64,000 nt of DNA from NCBI RefSeq assembly GCF_023074835.1, contig NZ_JALLGW010000001.1, positions 682,001 to 746,000 of the forward strand. The letters run 5' to 3'. The translations under genes were made by a program, and so were the position numbers. Positions within the stretch are counted from its first letter, which is position 1; each line of letters opens with the position of its first letter. This stretch comes from Halomarina salina. GTDB lineage: Archaea; Halobacteriota; Halobacteria; Halobacteriales; Haloarculaceae. Below, one piece after another: positions 52,537-61,704 of this stretch. Below the pieces are notes generated by a model. It saw nothing but the letters and a program-made list of their open reading frames with translations. It was not told the origin of the DNA and searched no databases.

Positions 52537-52983
52537 TCAGCCGTAGGTGTACTCCTCCTGCGGCAGTTCGGTCCCGCCGTGGAGGTGCGCGTACACCGCG
52601 CCCATCACCCAGCCGTAGGCGACGTGCGCGACGAACGTCAGCGCGATGTAGACGAGGAGCAGCGGTCCCGCGATGTCGCCCCGCCCCGCGATGTCGAACG
52701 CTATCCAGAGCGGAATCGAGAGGACGACGCCACGGGCGGCCGGGTCCGGGCCGCCGGGGATGTAGTCCTCGATGGCGAGGAACACCAGCGGCCACGCGAC
52801 GATACCCGCGATCAGGAAGATGACGAACCCGACGGTCTGCTGGCCGGGGACGCCGACGAACCGGGCGATGACGTCGAAGACGAGTATCTGCTCGCGCGTC
52901 TGGACCTCCAGCAGAATCAACAGCAGCGAGAGGACGGCGGTTCCGGCCACCCCACCGGCGATGACGCTTGGCACGCGGTCCAT
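52537..52983 (-). CDS. Four-TM membrane protein (DUF6789-like)
   Basis: 148 aa with about four TM helices: VIAGGVAGTAVLSLLLILLE, TVGFVIFLIAGIVAWPLVFLA, GVVLSIPLWIAFDIAG and PLLLVYIALTFVAHVAYGWVMG. The conserved LVYIALTFVAHVAYGWVMGAVY pattern resembles DUF6789-type proteins often found near oxidase genes in haloarchaea. It is upstream of coxA on the same strand but separated by 316 nt. Function unknown. Confidence 0.7.
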   Translation of the reverse strand: MDRVPSVIAGGVAGTAVLSLLLILLEVQTREQILVFDVIARFVGVPGQQTVGFVIFLIAGIVAWPLVFLAIEDYIPGGPDPAARGVVLSIPLWIAFDIAGRGDIAGPLLLVYIALTFVAHVAYGWVMGAVYAHLHGGTELPQEEYTYG

Positions 52984-53095
52984 ACCCCGCCCACTCGTCG
53001 CGTGGACAAAACGCTATTCCCATCGTCGCTCTCCCGGCGGGTCCGAACCGGAGCTATCCCGGTGGCTACAAACCCGCGCCAGTCGTACGTCCCCC

Positions 53096-53722
53096 ATGAC
53101 CGCTGACGAGTTCGCCGACCGGATTCGCGAGGACAACCGCACCGCCCTCTCCCGACTCGGATCGTCGAAGGCGCTGTACGCCGACACCGAGGGGGACATC
53201 GAGCGCGACACCGTCCTCCGGGCCACCGCCGAGGCCGAACGGGCCGCGTGGGAGACGTACGAGTCGTGGGCCGAGAGCGAGGGCGGCGAAGCGGGGGAGG
53301 CGTTCGCCGACACCGCCGCCGAGGAGGAGGAGCACTACCGCACCGTCGCCGACCTGCTCGGCGAAGAGGTGGAGGTGAGCGAGGTGCCCGCCATCCAGCA
53401 GTATCTCCGCGACCGCGAGGACACCCTCGACCGCGCTGGCGGCTTCCTCGGGCGGACGCTCGCCGCCGAGAAGTCGAAGGACCAGCTCGTCGGCTTCTTC
53501 GTCGGGCAGGCCGACCCCTCGACGACCCGCGAGATTCGCGCGATGAACGAGGACCTCGACGACCAGCTCGACCGCGCGCTCGCGCTCCTCGAGTCGGTCT
53601 GCGAGAGCGACGACGACTGGGACCGGGCCGCCGAGGCCGCCAGCGGTGCGATTCAGGCCGCCTACGAGGAGTACACCGACCGACTGGAGGGGATGGGCGT
53701 CAACCCGAAGCCGGTCTGTTAA
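53096..53722 (+). CDS. Ferritin-like / rubrerythrin-type protein
   Basis: 208 aa, mostly helical and acidic. EAERAAWETYESWAESEG and AAEEEEHYRTVADLLGE carry the E/H spacing of a ferritin-like diiron four-helix bundle (ExxxxxxH-like with Glu-Glu-His), followed by DRAGGFLGRTLAAEKSKDQLVGFFVGQADPSTTREIRAMNEDL and a final helix. Possibly iron or oxidative-stress related; residues are consistent but not all diiron ligands can be confirmed by eye. The stop codon is followed at once by repeat copy B. Confidence 0.75.
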   Translation: MTADEFADRIREDNRTALSRLGSSKALYADTEGDIERDTVLRATAEAERAAWETYESWAESEGGEAGEAFADTAAEEEEHYRTVADLLGEEVEVSEVPAIQQYLRDREDTLDRAGGFLGRTLAAEKSKDQLVGFFVGQADPSTTREIRAMNEDLDDQLDRALALLESVCESDDDWDRAAEAASGAIQAAYEEYTDRLEGMGVNPKPVC

Positions 53723-53880
53723 CACCCACCTTTTGCTGCGCTCGCTCGTCAGGGACACGCCTCGCTATCGCTCGGCGGTCACTGACGGCTCGCTGGCAAA
53801 AGCTGGACCAAAAGGATTCCCTCACCCTCTCAGTCGCTCGCTTTGCTCGCTCCTTCGAGGGTTCAGTCACCCCGCTCGTT
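53722..53880 (+). repeat. Dispersed haloarchaeal repeat, copy B, in a convergent gene junction
   Basis: Starts right after the TAA at 53720-53722 with ACACCCACCTTTTG. It also has CAAAAGCTGGACCAAAAGGA..CCCTCACC and GGTTCAGTCACCCCGCTC. It is the inverted counterpart of copy A (33550-33690). Palindromic GCGCTCGCTCG-type sequences fill the gaps. The whole spacer 53723-54006 contains no gene. Confidence 0.75.
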
Positions 53881-54006
53881 CGGCGCAATACGCCTCACTC
53901 GCGGTACGACACACTACCACCCCGCACAGCACCGCTACAGCCACCACACCCTAACCGCACCGCTCACCGGACGACGGTCTCCTCGTCGTCGTCTCCTAAC
54001 CCGTGT

Positions 54007-54390
54007 TCAGGAGGCCAGCCGGTAGCGAACGGTCTCCGTCCCCTCGAAGCGTGGGCCGGTGCCGTCGCTCTCGAACCCGTGGTTCTCGGCCGCGTCTCGA
54101 CGGCTGTCGTCGTGCTCCGGGAGGAGGAGTTCGACGGCCATCGACTCGCTGCGTGCGAACCGGATGGGCTCTTCGAGGAGTCGTTCGTACGCGTCGCACT
54201 CGCCTTCCAGCTGCGTGACGTACACCGTGTCGCGCTCCGCGTCGAAGCTCACGAACCCGGCGATGGCCTCGTCCGCTATCCCCACGCGCACCGTCCGGTC
54301 GTGGACGAGGTTTCGCATCACGTCTCGTGGTCGGCCCGTCAGTTCGGCGAGGCGCTCGGCGTCGGCCTCGACTGCGTCCCGCACCTGCAT
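54007..54390 (-). CDS. GNAT-like small protein (127 aa)
   Basis: From ATG 54390 (MQVRDAVEADAERLAELTGRPRDVM...). The beginning (xVRDAxEADAExLAELT) and the strands DEAIAGFVSFDAERDTVYVTQLEG resemble the start of GNAT acetyltransferases. The usual acetyl-CoA loop (Q/RxxGxG/A) is not evident, so an inactive or divergent relative is possible. A TATA-like TGATTTATCC (54415-54424, minus) lies about 30 nt upstream and supports this start over 54426. Confidence 0.65.
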   Translation of the reverse strand: MQVRDAVEADAERLAELTGRPRDVMRNLVHDRTVRVGIADEAIAGFVSFDAERDTVYVTQLEGECDAYERLLEEPIRFARSESMAVELLLPEHDDSRRDAAENHGFESDGTGPRFEGTETVRYRLAS

Positions 54391-54414
54391 CGTCCCCTTG
54401 CTAGTTCCTGCCAC

Positions 54415-54424
54415 GGGATAAATC
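54415..54424 (-). promoter_or_regulatory. TATA-like box of the GNAT-like gene
   Basis: Minus strand TGATTTATCC, centred about 30 nt upstream of ATG 54390. Confidence 0.4.
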
Positions 54425-54610
54425 ACCCGCCGACGATGGCCCGCGGCAAGCCTTCGTTGAATACCGTCGGTTTATGCCCGACCGGGGCCTGTTCACGACA
54501 ATGTTTGACACGCCTGAGTCGCGGACGACGCTGGGGTCGTCTCGACGGTCACCCGACGACCGACTGCGGAACCGAGGAGTCGACCGCCGCTTGCGGAATC
54601 GAGGAGGAGT

Positions 54611-55795
54611 ATGCGGGTCGTAGCGAAGTTCGGCGGGACGAGCCTCGGTAACGGCGACCGCATCAACCGGGCGGCCGACTCCGTCGCCAAGGCCGTCGAG
54701 GAGGGCCACGAGGTCGCCATCGTCGCCAGCGCCATGGGGAGCACGACCGACTTCCTCCTCGAAGCCATCTCGTTCGACGCCGACGAGAAGGACCGCGCCG
54801 AGATCGTCTCGATGGGCGAGCGGACCTCGGTCCGGATGCTGAAGGCTGCGCTGGCCGCCCGCGGCGTGAACGCGCTGTTCCTCGAACCCGGCAGCGACGC
54901 GTGGCCGGTCATCACCAACGCCCGCGGCGAGGTGGACGTCGAGGAGACGAACCGCCGCGCGAAGGCGCTCGCCGACCGCCTGGAGGACACCGTCCCGGTC
55001 CTGACGGGCTTCCTCGCGCAGGACCACGCGGGCAACGTGACGACGCTCGGTCGCGGCGGCTCGGACACGAGCGCCGTGATGCTGGGCAACTACATGGACG
55101 CCGACGAGGTGGTCATCGTCACCGACGTCGAGGGCGTCATGACCGGCGACCCCGCCGTCGTCGAGGGAGCGCGCAACGTCGGCCAGATCACCGTCGACGA
55201 ACTCCGGAACCTCTCGTTCCGCGGCGCGGAGGTCATCGCGCCGTCGGCGCTGTCGTACAAGAGCGAGACGCTCGGGGTCCGCGTCGTCCACTACCAGCAC
55301 GGCAACCTGCTATCGGGGGGGACGAGCGTCGAGGGCCAGTTCGAGAACCTCATCGACCTGCGGGAGGACCCGCTGGCGTGTCTCACCATCGCGGGACGTG
55401 CCATCCGGAACCAGCCGGGCATCCTCGCCCGACTGTCGGCCGCGCTGACCGAGGGCGACATCAACATCGACGCGGTCGCCAGCGGCATGGACTCCATCAC
55501 CTACTACGTCGACCAGAGCCTCGCCGAGGAGGCCGAGACGGTGCTCCACGACGAGGTGGTCGACGAGCCGACGCTGTCGAGCGTCACCGTCGACCCCGCC
55601 GTCGCCGTCATCCGGGTGACGGGCGGCGAACTCCCGAACCGGCCCGGCGTCATCCGGCAGATAGTCGACCCGCTGGCCGACGCGCACATCACCATCCACG
55701 ACCTGCTCACCAGTGCGACCAGCGTCGCCATCTTCGTCCGGTGGGACGACCGCGAGCAGGCGCTCCGCATCGTCCAGGAGGAGTTCGCGGAGTAG
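54611..55795 (+). CDS. lysC: Aspartate kinase
   Basis: 394 aa. Kinase domain starts MRVVAKFGGTSLGNGDRI (the KFGGTS ATP-binding motif), with LGRGGSDTSAVML and TDVEGVMTGDP. Two C-terminal ACT domains (about 255-325, ACLTIAGRAIRNQPGILARLSAALTEG, and 330-394, AVIRVTGGELPNRPGVIRQIVDPLA) suggest feedback control by amino-acid end products. First step of the Lys/Thr/Met pathway (Asp to aspartyl-phosphate); Thr is the other end of the same pathway as the threonine-synthase-like gene at 4211. 220 nt of noncoding upstream, divergent from the GNAT-like gene. Confidence 0.95.
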   Translation: MRVVAKFGGTSLGNGDRINRAADSVAKAVEEGHEVAIVASAMGSTTDFLLEAISFDADEKDRAEIVSMGERTSVRMLKAALAARGVNALFLEPGSDAWPVITNARGEVDVEETNRRAKALADRLEDTVPVLTGFLAQDHAGNVTTLGRGGSDTSAVMLGNYMDADEVVIVTDVEGVMTGDPAVVEGARNVGQITVDELRNLSFRGAEVIAPSALSYKSETLGVRVVHYQHGNLLSGGTSVEGQFENLIDLREDPLACLTIAGRAIRNQPGILARLSAALTEGDINIDAVASGMDSITYYVDQSLAEEAETVLHDEVVDEPTLSSVTVDPAVAVIRVTGGELPNRPGVIRQIVDPLADAHITIHDLLTSATSVAIFVRWDDREQALRIVQEEFAE

Positions 55796-56102
55796 TCTCG
55801 TCGCCCTCGGATACTGACTGCGCTCTGCGAGGGAGTGAGGAGCGAGCACGGACCGCGCGGGCAGGGGGTAGTGCCCGCGCGGGCGTCGCGAAGCGGCGGC
55901 GCGCCGACCCGGCGAGGAACGACGGACTGGAACGGACAGGCCTGGGTCGTCGGTGGCGTGACGCGCCACCTGAACCGTGCCCACTCTTCGTAAAGAAGCT
56001 CGCTAAGAGGCCTCTATCGACCTACTGTCGGCTCCCCTCGGCTGGGGATTCGCCGTCGCGGGTGCCGCTCTCACCGCCGAGTACCGTCGAGGTTCGACCG
56101 GG
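55796..56102. repeat. GC-rich structured spacer at a convergent junction
   Basis: 307 nt between lysC and the methyltransferase ends. Contains a strong hairpin with CGCGCGGGCA...TGCCCGCGCGGG (about 55856-55880), then a second stem GGCGTGACGCGCC (55955-55967) and AGAGGCCTCT (56007-56016). No ORF. The composition resembles the palindrome-rich spacers at 42098 and 53722; probably a termination or repeat element rather than a gene. Confidence 0.5.
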
Positions 56103-56876
56103 CTACTCGGCGTGGGCGACGACGCGGAGTCGCCGGTAGTCGGCGACCCACGTCCCCTCGCGGAACAGGTCGTCGCGGAGGCGCGCTTCGACGCCCGCGA
56201 CCACCGCCGACCGCTCTCCCTCGGGGACCGCCGAGAGCAGGCCGTCGCCGAACATCTCGAGCCAGTTGGCGAGGCCGTCCGCGCCGTCGTCGAGGTCCGT
56301 CGGGCGGTCGAAGAGGCGTGCGTACCGCGTCTCGAGCCCGTGCGATTCGAGCCTCGTGGCGTACTCGCCGACGCTCGGGAAGTACCACGGACTGTCGACG
56401 TCGTAGCCGCGAGCGGCTGCCTCCTCGCGGACCGCGCCGACGATGGCGGCGACGTTCCCGGCCCCGCCGAGTTCCGCGACGAACCGGCCACCGGGGCGGA
56501 GCGCGTCCGTGACCGAGTCGAGGACGGCGTCCTGGTCGTGGATCCAGTGGAGCGCCGCGTTGGAGAACACCGCGTCGAACGGCCGGTCGAACGAGAACGA
56601 CCGGGCGTCGGCGTGGACGAACTCGCAGTCGGGGTAGCGCTCGCGGGCCTCCGCGACCATCGGTTCCGCGGCGTCGAGGCCGACGACCGTCGCTCCCGAC
56701 TCGGCGATGCGTGCCGTCAGGTGACCCGTTCCACAGCCGAGGTCGAGGATGCGTTCGCCCTCGTCCGGTTCCAGCAGGTCGACCACGCGCTCGCCGTACT
56801 CGAACACGAACGAGTGCCCGTCGTCGTAGGCGTCGGCGTCCCACTCGTTTCCGGTTCGGTCGTTCGACTCGTCCAT
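56103..56876 (-). CDS. SAM-dependent methyltransferase (Tam/BioC-like)
   Basis: 257-aa class I methyltransferase. Motif I ILDLGCGTGHLTARIAESG, post-I VVGLDAAEPMVAEARERYP, motif II FDAVFSNAALHWIHDQDAVL (the NAALHW trait of trans-aconitate methyltransferase/BioC relatives), motif III ALRPGGRFVAELGGAGN. The C-terminal helices (about 170-250) match the same subgroup. Substrate unknown. It lies 108 nt downstream of pstB on the same strand, separate from the pst operon by function. Confidence 0.85.
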   Translation of the reverse strand: MDESNDRTGNEWDADAYDDGHSFVFEYGERVVDLLEPDEGERILDLGCGTGHLTARIAESGATVVGLDAAEPMVAEARERYPDCEFVHADARSFSFDRPFDAVFSNAALHWIHDQDAVLDSVTDALRPGGRFVAELGGAGNVAAIVGAVREEAAARGYDVDSPWYFPSVGEYATRLESHGLETRYARLFDRPTDLDDGADGLANWLEMFGDGLLSAVPEGERSAVVAGVEARLRDDLFREGTWVADYRRLRVVAHAE

Positions 56877-56984
56877 CGCCCCGAGGTACCGAGAAGAGCT
56901 ATTTCTACCTGTCGCCCGTCGTCACGCCGGTCCGGGGCGACGTCGGGGCCGACGTGCCGACAGTCCGCGCGTCGCCGCGTCGCC

Positions 56985-57860
56985 TCATCCGAACTTGCCG
57001 GTGATGTAGTCCTCGACGCGGTCGTTCTCGGGGTTCTCGAAGATTTTCTGCGTGTCGTCGAACTCGACGAGTTCCCCGCCGGTGAGGAAGACGGCCGTCT
57101 TGTCCGAGATGCGGGCGGCCTGCTGCATGTTGTGCGTGACGATGGCGACGGTGTACTCCTCGGCCAGGTCGTCGATGAGGTCCTCTATCTGCGAGGTGGC
57201 GATGGGGTCGAGCGCCGAGGCGGGTTCGTCCATCAGCAGGACCTCGGGGTCGGGGGCGATGGCGCGGGCGATGCAGAGGCGCTGCTGTTGCCCGCCGGAG
57301 AGTTCGAGGCCGGACTCGTCGAGGCGGTCCTTGACCTCGTCCCAGAGCGCCGCCCGCTTCAGCGACTCCTCGACGACCTGGTCGTAGTCGGCCTGGATGC
57401 CCTGTACCTTCAGGCCGTAGAGGACGTTCTCGCGGATGGACTTCGGGAACGGGTTGGGTTTCTGGAACACCATCCCGACGCGGCGGCGGAGCGCGACCGG
57501 GTCGACGTCCGCGTCGTAGACGTTCTTCCCGCCGAGGTACAGGTCGCCCTCAACGCGGGCGGCGTCGATGAGGTCGTTCATCCGGTTGATACACCGGAGG
57601 AACGTCGACTTCCCACACCCCGAGGGGCCGATCATCGCGGTCACCTTGTGCTCGGGGATGGCCAGCGTGATGTCGTCGAGCGCCTGGTCGTCGTCGTACC
57701 AGACGCTGATGCCCTCGGCGCGGACGATGGGGTCGTCCGGTCGCGTCGACCGGTCGCCGCCCTCCAGCCCCGAACTGACGTCCGTGTCGACGAGCGTCTC
57801 GCCGGTGGGGTCCTTCGACTCGTCCGATGCTACCGTCGTCTCCGATTCGTTGTTGTTCAT
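56985..57860 (-). CDS. pstB: Phosphate ABC transporter ATP-binding protein PstB
   Basis: 291 aa. ATP-binding domain with Walker [22 protein letters not shown], the PstB signature [37 protein letters not shown], and H-loop [21 protein letters not shown]. It has a 40-residue acidic N-terminus unlike bacterial PstB. Last gene of pstS-pstC-pstA-pstB, 9 nt after pstA. No phoU gene follows it in this window, whereas many archaea and bacteria have one. Confidence 0.96.
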   Translation of the reverse strand: MNNNESETTVASDESKDPTGETLVDTDVSSGLEGGDRSTRPDDPIVRAEGISVWYDDDQALDDITLAIPEHKVTAMIGPSGCGKSTFLRCINRMNDLIDAARVEGDLYLGGKNVYDADVDPVALRRRVGMVFQKPNPFPKSIRENVLYGLKVQGIQADYDQVVEESLKRAALWDEVKDRLDESGLELSGGQQQRLCIARAIAPDPEVLLMDEPASALDPIATSQIEDLIDDLAEEYTVAIVTHNMQQAARISDKTAVFLTGGELVEFDDTQKIFENPENDRVEDYITGKFG

Positions 57861-57869
57861 GGTCGTGTG

Positions 57870-59528
57870 TTAGTTCTCGCGCTGATAGCGGTTCCGCAGG
57901 ACGATAGCCGCCGAGTTCATCGCCAGCAGGACGACGACGAGGACGACGACGCCCGCCGGGACGGCGCGCTGGTAGAAGTCGTCGCTGGCGAACGTGCTCG
58001 CCCACACGTACACCTGCATCGGCATCGCCGTCATCTTGTCCGAGAGCTGTCCCGGCAGGTTGTACTGGACGCTCGCCACGCCGACCATGATGAGCGGAGC
58101 CGTCTCACCGATGGCGCGACCGAGCGCGAGGATGGTTCCGGTCAGGATACCGGGGAACGCCCGCGGCAGGACGACGTTCCGGACCGTCTGCCAGCGGGTC
58201 GCCCCCATCCCGTAGGAGGCTTCGCGCATGTCGCTGGGGACCGAGCGGATGGCCTCGCGAGAGGAGATGATGACGATGGGCAGGATGAGCAGTCCCAGCG
58301 CCGCCCCGGCGACGAACAGCGACCCCGAGGGCTGGTCGAGGTACGTGACCAGCAGCCCCAGCCCCAGCAGGCCGTAGACGACCGACGGGACGCCCGCGAG
58401 GTTCGAGATGTTGACGTCGATGATACGGGTGAAGCGGTTGTCCGGGGCGTACTCCTCGAGGTAGACCGCCGCACCGACGCCGACGGGGAACGAGAGGACG
58501 GCGACGACGACCATCAGCATGATAGAGCCGCCGATGGCGGGGTAGAGCCCCGCGTCTACCGCCGTCGAACTGTGGGCGCTGGTGAGGAACTGCCAGTCGA
58601 CCCACGACTGTGGCCCCGCGAAGCCGAGCGTCGCGACGACGTACGCGCCGAGGTACGCGCCGCCGAAGAGAATCGCCGACAGGAGGAGACCGACCCGTAG
58701 GTCGGGTCTGTTGACGGCGACGTTGGCGGCGTACGCCCCGGTCGGAACGACGGCCATCGCGGCGAGAATCGTCGCGGGGACCGGCGTGAACCCCAGGTAC
58801 GGTCCGACGACACCGGCGGCGACGGTCACGGCGAACGCCACCACGGCCGCGACGCGACCCGCCCGTGTCCCGTTCGCGCGGGTGAAGAACCCGCCGACGA
58901 CGAGTGCGACCGGGAGGCCGAGGGTGAGTGCCATCGTCATCGGACGCGTCGGGATGTACGGCACGTACAGGACGACGATGGCGGAGAGCCTCGGCACCAC
59001 CTGCGGGAGCCCCACCTGCCAACCGAGCGGGCCGAAGAGGCCGAAGTACGACAGGTAGAAGAGACCGACCGTCAGTCCGAGTCGCGCGAGGAACGGTATC
59101 CGGTGGTCGAGGCGGACGATGCCCACGACGAGTGCCGCGGGGACGAGCGTCGCCAGAACGACCCCGAGCCAGGCGAGCGGCGAGATGATGTCGACGAAGA
59201 TGAGCGACGCCCCCGCCGCGAACATCAGGGCGACGACGAGGAGTCCGATGACGCTGAGGCCAATCCCGAGCGCTGCCGGGTTCGTGTACGCGAGATACCC
59301 TCCGACGACCAGCGACGGGAGGACGAGCACCGCGAAGAACGTCAGGTGCCAGCCGGGGTCGGCGGTCAGCGGCTGGATGGCGTCGTTGGCGACGTACACC
59401 AGCAGTATGCCGAGGACGACGATGCCGAACAGCGTCGCCGCCAGCAGCACGTACCGGAACACGGTGCCGACGGTGCGGCTGACCTGACCGAACCCGTCGA
59501 CTGCGCTGGTGTCGGTGTCGGTCGCCAT
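57870..59528 (-). CDS. pstA: Phosphate ABC transporter permease PstA with long N-terminal extension
   Basis: 552 aa against roughly 280-300 in bacterial PstA. The C-terminal half (about 325-552) is the standard permease: LSFPVGVGAAVYLEEYAPDNRFTRIIDVNISNLAGVPSVVYGLLGL, SDMREASYGMGATRWQTVRNVVLPRAFPGILTGTILALGRAIGETAPLIMVG. The N-terminal half holds about seven extra TM helices (VGTVFRYVLLAATLFGIVV..., VFVDIISPLAWLGVVLAT..., and others) with a central membrane span. Such extended PstA proteins occur in haloarchaea; the extension's role is unknown. It starts 1 nt after pstC. Confidence 0.94.
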   Translation of the reverse strand: MATDTDTSAVDGFGQVSRTVGTVFRYVLLAATLFGIVVLGILLVYVANDAIQPLTADPGWHLTFFAVLVLPSLVVGGYLAYTNPAALGIGLSVIGLLVVALMFAAGASLIFVDIISPLAWLGVVLATLVPAALVVGIVRLDHRIPFLARLGLTVGLFYLSYFGLFGPLGWQVGLPQVVPRLSAIVVLYVPYIPTRPMTMALTLGLPVALVVGGFFTRANGTRAGRVAAVVAFAVTVAAGVVGPYLGFTPVPATILAAMAVVPTGAYAANVAVNRPDLRVGLLLSAILFGGAYLGAYVVATLGFAGPQSWVDWQFLTSAHSSTAVDAGLYPAIGGSIMLMVVVAVLSFPVGVGAAVYLEEYAPDNRFTRIIDVNISNLAGVPSVVYGLLGLGLLVTYLDQPSGSLFVAGAALGLLILPIVIISSREAIRSVPSDMREASYGMGATRWQTVRNVVLPRAFPGILTGTILALGRAIGETAPLIMVGVASVQYNLPGQLSDKMTAMPMQVYVWASTFASDDFYQRAVPAGVVVLVVVLLAMNSAAIVLRNRYQREN

Positions 59529-59529
59529 C

Positions 59530-60489
59530 TCAGTACTCCTCCCGGTAGCGTGCGGCGATGAAGTCGCTAGCGATGTTCATGATGAGCGTGATCGCGAACA
59601 GGGTGAGGCCGACGGCGAACGCGGCGCGGTACTCGATACCGCCGCCGGCGAAGTCGCCGGTCAGCAGTTTCACCATCGACGCCGTCATCGGCAGCGCCCC
59701 TTCGAGGTACGACGTGGGGTTCAGCGGGTTGAGGAACTTCGCCTGCGACCCGGCGGCGATGGTGACGGCCATCGTCTCGCCGATGGCGCGGGAGAGCGCG
59801 AGGATGAACGAGGAGAAGATACCGGAGACGGCCGCGGGGACGACGATACCCGTCGAGACGTCGAACTTCGTCGCGCCCATCCCGTAGCCCGCCTGCCGGA
59901 GTTCGTCGGGCACGGCGGACATCGCGTCCTCGCTGATGGAGGCGACCATCGGGATGATCATGATGCCGACGACGATGCTCGCCGCCAGGACGTTGAAGAA
60001 CTGGATGTTCGGGAACACGACCTCCAGCGCGGGCGTGATGTAGATGAGCGCGAAGAAGCCGTAGACGACCGTCGGGACGCCCGCGAGTATCTCGAGTGCG
60101 GGCTTCAGCACCGACCGGACCCGGTTGCTCGCGTACTCGCTCAGGTAGATGGCCGTCGCCACACCCAGCGGGAGCGCGATGAGCGCAGAGCAGATGGTGA
60201 TCATCAGCGTCGCCGAGACCAGTGCGAGGACGCCGAAGTCGCCCGCCGACGCCCGCCACTCGGTTCCGGTCAGGAAGTCGACGACGGAGACGGTCTCTCC
60301 CTCGATGCCGACCAGCGGCGCGCTGAAGGTGAAGAACTTCGCGGCCTCCGTCGCGAGCAACGCGACGATACCGAACGTCGTCGCGATGGACAGCGCGGCA
60401 CAGAGGAAGAAGAACGAACGCGAGAGAAGCTCTCTGGGGGAGTTTTCTGTTCTCCTCGTAAGGTCACTTTCGATGTCGTCGGTGCTCAT
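59530..60489 (-). CDS. pstC: Phosphate ABC transporter permease PstC
   Basis: 319 aa, six TM helices. Typical PstC sequences: LPLGVATAIYLSEYASNRVRSVLKPALEILAGVPTVVYGFFAL, the EAA-like DELRQAGYGMGATKFDVSTGIVVPAAVSGIFSSFILALSRAIGETMAV, and a C-terminal ARYREEY. Partner of PstA for the channel. It is 65 nt downstream of pstS in the pst operon. Confidence 0.95.
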   Translation of the reverse strand: MSTDDIESDLTRRTENSPRELLSRSFFFLCAALSIATTFGIVALLATEAAKFFTFSAPLVGIEGETVSVVDFLTGTEWRASAGDFGVLALVSATLMITICSALIALPLGVATAIYLSEYASNRVRSVLKPALEILAGVPTVVYGFFALIYITPALEVVFPNIQFFNVLAASIVVGIMIIPMVASISEDAMSAVPDELRQAGYGMGATKFDVSTGIVVPAAVSGIFSSFILALSRAIGETMAVTIAAGSQAKFLNPLNPTSYLEGALPMTASMVKLLTGDFAGGGIEYRAAFAVGLTLFAITLIMNIASDFIAARYREEY

Positions 60490-60554
60490 CTTTTGCCTGG
60501 TAGATTCCCTCCTGTTCGAAAAAGCGCTTCGTTCGACGGTAGCGCACCTGTCGC

Positions 60555-61622
60555 TCAGTTGCCCTGAGCTTCGTCGATGGCTTTCTGGAGCGTCTCCATC
60601 TGGGCGCTCGCCTCCTCCTCGGAGTTCGGGACGTAGCCGACCTGGTCGGCGACGACCTCCCTGTTCGTCGACTGCTCGACGAAGTACGTCGCAAACTCGG
60701 CGACGTGCTCCTCCGCGAGGGACTCCTTCGCGGCGTAGGTGAACAGCGGGCGGGCGAGCGGTGCGTACTCACCGCTCTTCGCGGTCTCCAGCGACGGCTT
60801 GACCGGACCGTCTCCGTCGTCGATACCGAGTGCCTTCACCGAGTTCTCGTTCTCGCTGTAGTAGGCGAAGCCGAGGTAGCCGATCGCGTACTTGGAGTTC
60901 TGGACGCCCTGGATGATGGTGCGGTCCTGCTCGGTCGCAGAGTAGTCGGTCCGGTGGCCCGGTCCCTCCTCGCCGATGACGGCCTCGATGAAGTAGTCGT
61001 ACGTCCCCGAGGCGTCGGTCGGGCCGAACAGTTCCAGGTTCTCGTCCGGCCAGTCGGAGTTGATGTCGCTCCACGTCTCGGGCGGACTCTCGGCCGACCA
61101 GACCTGCTTCAACTGGTCGACGGTCATGCTGTCGACCCAGTCGTTCTCCGGGCTGACGACGACGGTGAGCGCGTCCGTCGCCACCTTCAGTTCGACCGGC
61201 GTGACGTCGTTGCTCTCGCACTGGGCCTTCTCCTCCTCCTTGATGGGCCGCGAAGCGTTGTTGAACTGCGTGTTGCCCGGGCAGAAGTGGTTCGCGAACC
61301 CACCGCCGGACCCCGTCGAGGAGACGTTTATCTTCACGTCCGGGTGTTCCCCGCGGAACTCCTCGGAGACGGCCGTCGCCAGCGGGAACACGGTCGAACT
61401 GCCCGCGATGTCGATAGAGCCCGAGAGCGAGCCACTCCCGCCCGACCCGCCGTCGGTGGTGCCGTCGCCACCGTTCTCTCCACCCGCCGAGTCCCCTGCG
61501 GACCCGCCACCGGCACCTGCGTTTGGATTACGCGTACACCCAGCGAGCGCCAGTGCACCGGCCGTCCCCGAGGCAGCGATGAACGTGCGACGCGAGATGC
61601 GAGTGGACGAGTTCTCTGTCAT
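60555..61622 (-). CDS. pstS: Phosphate-binding lipoprotein PstS
   Basis: 355 aa from ATG 61622 (GTG 61625 also possible). Tat signal and lipobox (SRRTFIAASGTAGALALAGC), Gly/Asp linker, then PstS core: SGSIDIAGSSTVFPLATAVSEEF, VSSTGSGGGFANHFCPGNTQFNNASRPI (phosphate-binding STGSGGG loop), and DASGTYDYFIEAVIGEEGP. A lipoprotein anchored outside the cell that delivers phosphate to PstCA. First gene of the operon; AT-rich TATA box and inverted repeat upstream. Confidence 0.96.
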   Translation of the reverse strand: MTENSSTRISRRTFIAASGTAGALALAGCTRNPNAGAGGGSAGDSAGGENGGDGTTDGGSGGSGSLSGSIDIAGSSTVFPLATAVSEEFRGEHPDVKINVSSTGSGGGFANHFCPGNTQFNNASRPIKEEEKAQCESNDVTPVELKVATDALTVVVSPENDWVDSMTVDQLKQVWSAESPPETWSDINSDWPDENLELFGPTDASGTYDYFIEAVIGEEGPGHRTDYSATEQDRTIIQGVQNSKYAIGYLGFAYYSENENSVKALGIDDGDGPVKPSLETAKSGEYAPLARPLFTYAAKESLAEEHVAEFATYFVEQSTNREVVADQVGYVPNSEEEASAQMETLQKAIDEAQGN

Positions 61623-61663
61623 CACTCCTGTATCGCTCCGTTCCCAATATCAAGGTTCCGACT

Positions 61664-61692
61664 CAGATATATATTTTTAGGAAAAATATTGC
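61664..61692 (-). promoter_or_regulatory. AT-rich TATA region of the pst operon
   Basis: Minus strand AAAAATATATATCTG. Centred near 61672, so TSS about 61645 and a leader of some 22 nt. Confidence 0.6.
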
Positions 61693-61704
61693 TACCTCGC
61701 TATT

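Noticed and set aside
55796-56102. RNase P or SRP RNA in the structured lysC spacer
   Set aside because: The stems are strong, but I could not find the RNase P conserved regions (such as GAGGAAAGTC with ACAGAAA) or the SRP domain motifs. Only a covariance-model search could settle other ncRNA classes.
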